Part shown: positions 41,293-45,950 of the stretch, piece by piece
Position numbering within the stretch: position 1 is the stretch's first letter
How the letters are laid out: each line of letters opens with the position of its first letter
Assembly: GCA_023458315.1 (NCBI GenBank)
Contig: JAEXAH010000130.1
Span: 1-45,950, forward strand
DNA length: 45,950 bases
Reading direction: 5' to 3'
From: Pseudomonadota bacterium
GTDB lineage: Bacteria > Pseudomonadota > Alphaproteobacteria > Rhodospirillales > Magnetospirillaceae
The notes under the pieces: generated by a model
The model's database searches: none
What the model saw: only the letters and a program-made list of their open reading frames with translations
What the model was told of the DNA's origin: nothing
Made by a program: the position numbers and the translations under genes

Positions 41293-41365
41293 GTTTGCTC
41301 CGTCAATGATGTTTTATTGATTCTAATATCTATCGCTCTGTGAGTAAACAGGAATTGATAAATGG

Positions 41366-41434
41366 GTCATTCTGAGGACAAAGTCCGAAGAATCTCACAC
41401 TAATTTGAGACTCTTCGCTATCGCTCAGAGTGAC
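41366..41434. repeat. REP-like palindrome
   Basis: GTCATTCTGAG...GAAGAATCTCA is mirrored by TGAGACTCTTC...CTCAGAGTGAC, giving a 69-bp imperfect palindrome. A related half-copy lies in core DNA at 42460-42490, so it seems to be a dispersed chromosomal repeat also present near the end of element B. Confidence 0.7.
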
Positions 41435-41461
41435 GTTTTCGGAGATCTGCTGACTACAGGC

Positions 41462-41482
41462 GTTAGAAAAAACGTTAGAAAA
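41462..41482. promoter_or_regulatory. Candidate integrase arm-binding repeat (right arm)
   Basis: Exact 21-bp copy of 18551-18571 (GTTAGAAAA twice, AAC between), 54 bp inside the right attachment repeat and in the same orientation. Confidence 0.6.
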
Positions 41483-41536
41483 GTGTAAAAATGGGATTTT
41501 TGTTTAGCGTGCTAATTCGCATAAGTATTTGGTAAT

Positions 41537-41570
41537 AAAGAGTGCCGAAAGGGGGACTCGAACCCCCACG
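41537..41570. repeat. att: 34-bp direct repeat, right attachment site of element B
   Basis: Identical to 18352-18385; overlaps the 3' end of the intact tRNA-Leu gene, so integration restored the tRNA. Confidence 0.85.
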
Positions 41571-41625
41571 GTGTTGCCACCGGCGGATTTTGAGTCCGCT
41601 GCGTCTACCATTCCGCCATTTCGGC
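41543..41625 (-). tRNA. tRNA-Leu(CAA), integration target
   Basis: Complete cloverleaf on the minus strand: acceptor GCCGAAA/TTTCGGC, anticodon loop CTCAAAA (anticodon CAA, codon UUG), long variable arm CGGTG-GCAA-CACCG and T arm GGGGG-TTCGAGT-CCCCC; discriminator A, CCA not encoded. Its 3' end is the attachment site of element B and probably of element A before it. Confidence 0.95.
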
Positions 41626-41929
41626 TTGATATGAAGGATGCGTATTCTATGTTTGTCTTAAAAAACTGTCAAGGTTTTGATATTCCTTATTATTCATTTA
41701 TTTATTATTTTCAAATAAACTTTACCCATAAATATTTTACAAAAAGCTGAATGCCTTAAAGCCCCTTGAAGTCAGCCACTTAGCATGTTAAGGAACCTGT
41801 GTGTGAAAATTAACTTGCATAAAAACTTTTCTGTGGTTAATTTTATGGTACACTGTCTTTAGAAGTTGCTTTTTAAAAGCGAAATTTCATGCCGAAAAGA
41901 TATTTTTTCTACTTCAGGAGGTATCCTTT
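41626..41929. other. Intergenic region upstream of pilA
   Basis: No gene seen. AT-rich; a possible extended -10 (TGGTACACT, about 41846-41854) precedes the pilin gene by roughly 75 bp. No confident sigma-54 element. Confidence 0.4.
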
Positions 41930-42391
41930 ATGATGAGGATCGAAAAAACTAAAAAAGGCTTTACTCTTATCGAGCTTCTGGTGGTTGTTGCAATCATCGG
42001 TATTCTTGCCGCTATCGCCATCCCCCAGTTTGCCAAATACCGCACAAGAGCCTACAACTCTGCTGCTCAGTCTGACCTGAGAAACGTTCAGACAGCTTTT
42101 GAAGGATATTTTGCTGATTTTCAGGAATATCCCAATGCTATAGCTCTTAATGAAGACGGTGAAATCAGCCTTGACAGCACAAACGGCGACAACCAGACTG
42201 TTAAACTTTCTAAAAGTGTATCAATCGTTACTGCTGCCGGAACAAATAACATAAGCTATGCTGCTGTTACAAAACACCTTCAGGGTGATAAATGCTACGA
42301 AGCTAACTCTGATCAGCCCAGCATCACAGAAGATGACAACGTAACAAAAGGCGATAATGCAGGTCAGTGCACCGCTCCCACCGCTCCCTAA
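41930..42391 (+). CDS. pilA: Type IV major pilin-like protein (PilA)
   Basis: 153 residues with a class III leader: a short basic leader then GFTLIELLVVVAIIGILAAI, cleaved before F, with the conserved Glu at +5. The mature N-terminal helix is followed by a globular domain with two cysteines near the C-terminus (DKCYEAN and GQCTAP) that could form the D-loop disulphide. AGGAGGT lies 7 nt before ATG 41930. A strong terminator follows. The adjacent ABC/TPR genes support a type IV pilus role. Confidence 0.92.
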   Translation: MMRIEKTKKGFTLIELLVVVAIIGILAAIAIPQFAKYRTRAYNSAAQSDLRNVQTAFEGYFADFQEYPNAIALNEDGEISLDSTNGDNQTVKLSKSVSIVTAAGTNNISYAAVTKHLQGDKCYEANSDQPSITEDDNVTKGDNAGQCTAPTAP

Positions 42392-42417
42392 TATTTACTT
42401 AACTTAAACATCCCAAA

Positions 42418-42447
42418 GCCGATCGGTTTATCCGATCGGCTTTTTTT
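42418..42447 (+). terminator. Rho-independent terminator after pilA
   Basis: GCCGATCGG-TTTAT-CCGATCGGC is a perfect 9-bp stem followed by seven T. Confidence 0.92.
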
Positions 42448-42459
42448 GTGTCATTTAGC

Positions 42460-42490
42460 GTCACTCTGAGCTAATGCGAAGAGTCTCAGG
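42460..42490. repeat. REP-like half palindrome
   Basis: GTCACTCTGAGC...GCGAAGAGTCTCAGG matches one arm of the 41366-41434 palindrome in inverted orientation; lies between the pilA terminator and the ABC promoter. Confidence 0.55.
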
Positions 42491-42526
42491 ATCCACTTGT
42501 TTATTTCATCCTTATATTTAACATGC

Positions 42527-42532
42527 TATAAT
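42527..42532 (+). promoter_or_regulatory. Extended -10 of the ABC/TPR operon (leaderless)
   Basis: TGC-TATAAT, with a weak -35 (TTTCAT, 42504-42509) at 17 bp. The ATG at 42539 is 6 nt downstream and no Shine-Dalgarno is present. Confidence 0.6.
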
Positions 42533-42538
42533 CCGCTT

Positions 42539-43387
42539 ATGATTAAGATAGATTCCCTTGTAAAGCGTATAAAGAAGAAAACCGCAGTGGACTGCATAAG
42601 CTTTGAGGTGAAAAAGGGCGAGGTTTTTGCCCTTCTCGGACTGAACGGAGCGGGCAAGTCCACTACAATCAAAACCATTATGGGTTTTGTCCGCCCCACA
42701 TCCGGAACCGTTAAGCTAAACAGCCGGAACATAGGCTACCTTCCGGAAAATCCGTATTATTATGATTATCTTACCCTGAAAGAGCTTCTGGCCTTCTCGC
42801 TGGCTTCCTCCGGTATAAAAGACAATATTATGGAACGCATATCATCCATGGCAGAGAAAGTCGGCATGACTGAAAATCTTAATAAACAGCTCCGCACATT
42901 TTCCAAAGGCATGGTTCAGCGCTCCGGTATCGCTGCTGCGCTCATTCATGAACCTGATCTCGTTATATTTGATGAACCCATGAGCGGGCTTGACCCACTG
43001 GGGCGCAGGATGGTGTATGAGCTTATCACGGAGATTAAGGAGAAGGGGGCGACAGTGCTTTTCTGCTCCCACATATTGAGTGATGCCGAACGCCTCTGTG
43101 ACACAGCAGCGATTATGAATAAAGGGAAAATCGTCCGAATGCTCACTAAGGAGGAACTTCTCCTCGCTTCTAAACAGGCTGAGGTTGTTTTTAATAAAAG
43201 CGAGGCCTTAAGATCTTCTCTGACAGGATTAAAAACTGTGGAATACGAAAACACAGTGGGAGTTCTCACTGATTCCGGAGAGATCGTGAGCTTCATAGAA
43301 TCCATGAAAAACAAAGGATTCAGCGCCGTTACGGTGAAATCCGCAGATAATGCCCTTGAGCGTATTTTTGAGGAGGCTGTGCGATGA
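42539..43387 (+). CDS. ABC transporter ATP-binding protein, PilH-like
   Basis: 282 residues from ATG 42539. Walker A (LLGLNGAGKSTTIKTIMGF), signature (LRTFSKGMVQRSGIAAAL), Walker B (DLVIFDEPMSGLDPLG) and switch His (VLFCSHILSDAE). It starts an operon with a permease and TPR protein next to pilA. In Myxococcus pilG, pilH and pilI near pilA encode an accessory protein, ABC ATPase and permease needed for pili; this locus may be equivalent. Confidence 0.9.
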   Translation: MIKIDSLVKRIKKKTAVDCISFEVKKGEVFALLGLNGAGKSTTIKTIMGFVRPTSGTVKLNSRNIGYLPENPYYYDYLTLKELLAFSLASSGIKDNIMERISSMAEKVGMTENLNKQLRTFSKGMVQRSGIAAALIHEPDLVIFDEPMSGLDPLGRRMVYELITEIKEKGATVLFCSHILSDAERLCDTAAIMNKGKIVRMLTKEELLLASKQAEVVFNKSEALRSSLTGLKTVEYENTVGVLTDSGEIVSFIESMKNKGFSAVTVKSADNALERIFEEAVR

Positions 43388-44172
43388 TGCAGGTATGCTT
43401 TATCACCTTCCTTGAGGGTGTGCGGAACAGGGTGCTGTACGCGATAGTTATTTTCTCGCTTATCATTATGTTTCTCAGCGCTGTATTTGCCCGCTTTTTC
43501 ATGCAGGACTTAGGCAAGGTTATTGCTGATTTCAATCTGGGGGCAATGTCGCTCGCCGGGCTGCTTATCAGCTTTTCAGTATCTGTGGGCTTGGTGGCAA
43601 AGGATCTGGACAGGCGCACGATATACTTTGTTCTCGGAAGAAACATATCCCGCCGGAGATACATATTCGGCAAGTTCGCAGGGCTGGCTCTGCTGCTGAT
43701 TTCTGCTTACAGTATAATTTTTCTCCTCACTCACATTCCCATACTGCTTATGAAATCTGCCATGCCGGGATATTTCAAAAGTTTTTCATGGAACGCATAC
43801 GCACTTGCCGCATTTGCTGATCTGGTTAAGTGTGTTTTTCTGAATGCCGTAATCATTTTTTTCAGTTCCTTTGTCACGACATCGTTCACTGTTTTGATAT
43901 TCTCCATCCTTATATATATAGCGGGACAAAGTCTGGCGGAAGTGTTGATGTATGTCTCCTCCTCCGATGCTTACTCTGAATTGGCTGGTTTTCTTAATAT
44001 TGTGAAATATATAGTGCCTGACTTCTCATCGCTGGACTACAAAACCGTTGCCGCCAACGGAATAATGCCGCCGATGGAGATATACGCAGGTTCGATCCTC
44101 TACGCATTGGTATATTCAGCCGTTCTGCTGGTTCTGGCTGGTATTATTTTCAGCCGCAGGGAGTTTCCGTGA
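43384..44172 (+). CDS. ABC transporter permease, PilI-like
   Basis: 262 residues with about six membrane helices (VLYAIVIFSLIIMFLSAVFA; LAGLLISFSVSVGLVA; LALLLISAYSIIFLLTHIPI; FTVLIFSILIYIAGQ; ALVYSAVLLVLAGIIF). ABC-2-type architecture with DLDRRTIYFVLGR. Start overlaps the ATPase stop (ATGATG), and the stop overlaps the next gene. Confidence 0.85.
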   Translation: MMQVCFITFLEGVRNRVLYAIVIFSLIIMFLSAVFARFFMQDLGKVIADFNLGAMSLAGLLISFSVSVGLVAKDLDRRTIYFVLGRNISRRRYIFGKFAGLALLLISAYSIIFLLTHIPILLMKSAMPGYFKSFSWNAYALAAFADLVKCVFLNAVIIFFSSFVTTSFTVLIFSILIYIAGQSLAEVLMYVSSSDAYSELAGFLNIVKYIVPDFSSLDYKTVAANGIMPPMEIYAGSILYALVYSAVLLVLAGIIFSRREFP

Positions 44173-45011
44173 GACTGTCCGTCGGTCTGCTGTGCCTTCT
44201 TATTCCGCTGCATATTTGGCTCAGCGGAGCAGTTATTGCGCCGAAGGCTGATTTTGATGCGAAATTTGAGCGGGATATAGCCGCATCAGGCAGGATGCTC
44301 CGTTTTACATCCCTTGAGTTTAAGAGTCTCGCCGCGGACAGCCGTCTTCTTTCAGCTATATTTTATGTCGGTAAAATGCTTGAGGACAGGGCGATAATCA
44401 AAGGGCAGGACTGGGACTGGTTTGAAACAACTGTGAATGCTTCCGCGGAACTAGATCCTTACTTTTATGATACATATTATTTTTCCGCACTGACCCTTGC
44501 ATGGAACGCGGGCAGGGCGGAAGAGGCTGTAAGGCTCCTTGAAAAAGGTGTTTCATACAAGCCCGACAGTCATAGACTGCTGTTTAATCTGGGGTTTATT
44601 TATTACTATTTTCTGAAAGATAATGCGAAAGCATCGGAATATATCGCTAGGGCAGCTAAAATTAAAAGCGCTCCGCCGTTTTACGCCAATCTCGCTGCCA
44701 GACTCGCTTACGATTCCGGCAGGCACGAGACAGCAGCGGCATTTCTTCTGGATATGCTGAACAACACAGAGAATGAAAAGATCCGTGCCATGTACGAAAA
44801 GCGGCTGATCGCTCTCAAGGGAGCCATAGAGCTTGAAAAGGCAGTGAAGGAGTACGAGGCGCGCTATTCAGGCAGACCTGCGGATATAGCGGAGCTTAAA
44901 ACAAAGGGATTTATTGATTCTTTACCCGATGATCCATACGGCGGAGAATACTATATTAATGAAGCGGGAAGGGTGTATTCCTCCAGCGGGTTTATTGAGA
45001 AAAGACAGTGA
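44169..45011 (+). CDS. TPR-repeat protein, PilG-like accessory
   Basis: 280 residues from GTG 44169, overlapping the permease stop. An N-terminal signal anchor (LSVGLLCLLIPLHIWLSGAV) is followed by TPR units (YYFSALTLAWNAGRAEEAVR; HRLLFNLGFIYYYFLKDNAK; YANLAARLAYDSGRHETAAA). The ending (GFIDSLPDDPYGGEYYINEA) resembles type II pseudopilin C-termini. Likely a periplasm-facing partner of the ABC proteins in pilus assembly or export. Confidence 0.75.
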   Translation: MRLSVGLLCLLIPLHIWLSGAVIAPKADFDAKFERDIAASGRMLRFTSLEFKSLAADSRLLSAIFYVGKMLEDRAIIKGQDWDWFETTVNASAELDPYFYDTYYFSALTLAWNAGRAEEAVRLLEKGVSYKPDSHRLLFNLGFIYYYFLKDNAKASEYIARAAKIKSAPPFYANLAARLAYDSGRHETAAAFLLDMLNNTENEKIRAMYEKRLIALKGAIELEKAVKEYEARYSGRPADIAELKTKGFIDSLPDDPYGGEYYINEAGRVYSSSGFIEKRQ

Positions 45012-45190
45012 TGCCCGCACCGGAATTTTTTCTTCAAAAGCATAAAATAGTAGATTGACAAAGGTGAAAGTATATGCAATATTTTCCTTCCTGAAAGTGC
45101 AGAGCACAGGGGTAGATTTCTCAAGCGGCATCACTTGTTTCGGCTTGAAAGCCTGCCTGAAAAAGGGACGGAAAAATGTCAAAAAAATAC

Positions 45191-45219
45191 TTGACAACGA
45201 AGCCTCTCTTCTATATGCT
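45191..45219 (+). promoter_or_regulatory. Promoter of the tRNA-tuf operon
   Basis: TTGACA (45191-45196), 17-bp spacer and TATGCT (45214-45219), about 70 bp before the first tRNA. The surrounding 45012-45290 stretch shows no convincing gene. Confidence 0.6.
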
Positions 45220-45291
45220 CTCACTTCGCTAAAGGCGCTGGCAGACTGAATTGTCTGTTCGCGGCAGAAGTTTCCTGTTTTTGGATGAAAT

Positions 45292-45364
45292 GCTGGTGTA
45301 GCTCAATCGGTAGAGCAACTGACTTGTAATCAGTAGGTTGTGGGTTCAATTCCTATCACCAGCT
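45292..45364 (+). tRNA. tRNA-Thr(TGT)
   Basis: Acceptor GCTGGTG/CACCAGC, anticodon loop CTTGTAA (TGT), T arm GTGGG-TTCAATT-CCTAT; CCA not encoded. First tRNA of the Thr-Tyr-Gly-Thr-tuf cluster, the same order as thrU-tyrU-glyT-thrT-tufB of E. coli. Confidence 0.95.
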
Positions 45365-45371
45365 TCACTTG

Positions 45372-45396
45372 AAGAGCCGGGTGCCCCCCGGCTCTT
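45372..45396. terminator. Hairpin between tRNA-Thr and tRNA-Tyr
   Basis: AAGAGCCGGG-TGCCC-CCCGGCTCTT forms a 10-bp stem. No T-run follows, so it may be a processing or partial termination signal within the tRNA operon. Confidence 0.5.
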
Positions 45397-45486
45397 ATAA
45401 ACGAGGCTTTTAGCAGTCGGTTGCCTGTAGAGGCGGTCGGTTAAGCCGCTCCTTTGAGGGCGGCATAAATAAAAGTTAAATAAGAA

Positions 45487-45569
45487 GGGGAGATACCCAA
45501 GCGGCCAAAGGGGGCAGGCTGTAAACCTGTTGTCGTAAGACTTCGGAGGTTCGAATCCTCCTCTCCCCA
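45487..45569 (+). tRNA. tRNA-Tyr(GTA)
   Basis: Acceptor GGGGAGA/TCTCCCC, anticodon stem-loop GCAGGCTGTAAACCTG (GTA), long variable arm, T arm GGAGG-TTCGAAT-CCTCC; 83 nt without CCA. Confidence 0.95.
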
Positions 45570-45592
45570 CTTCTTTTTTTTATAAGCCATAT

Positions 45593-45666
45593 GCGGGTGT
45601 AGCTCAGTTGGCTAGAGCATCAGCCTTCCAAGCTGAGGGTCACGGGTTCAAGTCCCGTTACCCGCT
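45593..45666 (+). tRNA. tRNA-Gly(TCC)
   Basis: Acceptor GCGGGTG/TACCCGC, anticodon loop CTTCCAA (TCC), T arm ACGGG-TTCAAGT-CCCGT; CCA not encoded. Confidence 0.95.
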
Positions 45667-45729
45667 TTTTTCAAGTGCTTTCAAAGGCGGCGAAACCGTA
45701 CCAGTTCGCCCCTTTTTTTGCGTTTTTGC

Positions 45730-45803
<74 letters not shown>

Positions 45804-45826
45804 TTTAAATTCAGGAGGAGACCCAG

Positions 45827-45950
45827 ATGGCTAAAGCTAAGTTTGCTAGAACGAAGCCCCACGTCAACGTAGGAACAATCGGTCACGTAGACCATGGTAA
45901 AACTACCCTTACAGCAGCAATAACCTGCGTACAGGCGAAGAAAGGATTTG
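45827..45950 (+). CDS. tuf: Elongation factor Tu (partial, runs off right edge)
   Basis: The first 41 codons are visible: MAKAKFARTKPHVNVGTIGH then VDHGKTTLTAAIT, the EF-Tu N-terminus with the P-loop GHVDHGKT. AGGAGGA lies 7 nt before the ATG. EF-Tu delivers aminoacyl-tRNA to the ribosome. Cotranscribed with the four tRNAs upstream. Confidence 0.97.
   Translation, partial: MAKAKFARTKPHVNVGTIGHVDHGKTTLTAAITCVQAKKGF

Noticed and set aside
1..41540. Prophage
   Set aside because: The HTH switch and integrases are phage-like, but no capsid, terminase, tail or lysis genes are present; transfer genes are conjugative.
41840..41875. Sigma-54 promoter for pilA
   Set aside because: TGGTAC is present but the spaced TTGCW half is not at the required distance.
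45055..45249. Small ORF before the tRNA cluster
   Set aside because: TTG start coincides with a TTGACA hexamer, no ribosome site, and it overlaps the likely tRNA operon promoter.

Overview
The window looks like a Gram-negative chromosome carrying two conjugation-type elements in tandem. The core genes at the right end (type IV pilin, an ABC transporter/TPR operon, and tRNA-Thr, Tyr, Gly, Thr followed by tuf) are typical of a diderm bacterium. Gene style and moderate-to-low GC suggest something like Deferribacterota or a deltaproteobacterial relative, but I cannot fix the taxon from this window.

Element A (left edge to about 18,352) looks like an integrative conjugative element that continues off the left edge. 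It has F-type T4SS genes traA-L-E-K-B on the minus strand, a ParM/ParR-like segregation pair, hicAB, and a large replication-initiator-like protein. Inside that gene lies an iteron-like array beside an AT-rich 12-bp-periodic tract. There follow a divergent HTH regulator switch, a MobF relaxase-helicase (TraI), a ribbon-helix-helix accessory protein, a TraD-like coupling ATPase, small regulators and a tyrosine integrase. The spacer between traI and the accessory gene is unusually rich in hairpins.

Element B (about 18,352-41,570) is bounded by a 34-bp direct repeat of the tRNA-Leu(CAA) 3' end. It has its own tyrosine integrase, its own MobF relaxase, accessory protein and TraD, but no mating-pair genes, so it reads as an integrative mobilizable element. 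Its cargo is almost all defence-like: AbiEi/AbiEii, a type I restriction-modification operon with SIR2 and HerA genes between hsdS and hsdR, RhuM, an Mrr-type endonuclease, a TIR-like/helical-repeat protein and an AlbA_2/HATPase protein. It could plausibly travel through a T4SS such as element A's.

The two elements share a conserved 15-bp motif (GAYACTCCACGCAAC) at the same place, between relaxase and accessory gene and next to a short inverted repeat. This is my best candidate for a common oriT/nic site. Several genes (hicA, abiEi, the gene at 9227 and the pilus-linked ABC ATPase) have a -10 hexamer exactly 6 nt upstream of the start codon, suggesting leaderless mRNAs in both host and elements.

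Right of the intact tRNA-Leu (41,543-41,625) is core chromosome: pilA-like pilin, an ABC ATPase/permease/TPR operon resembling pilH-pilI-pilG of Myxococcus, then the tRNA-tuf operon.
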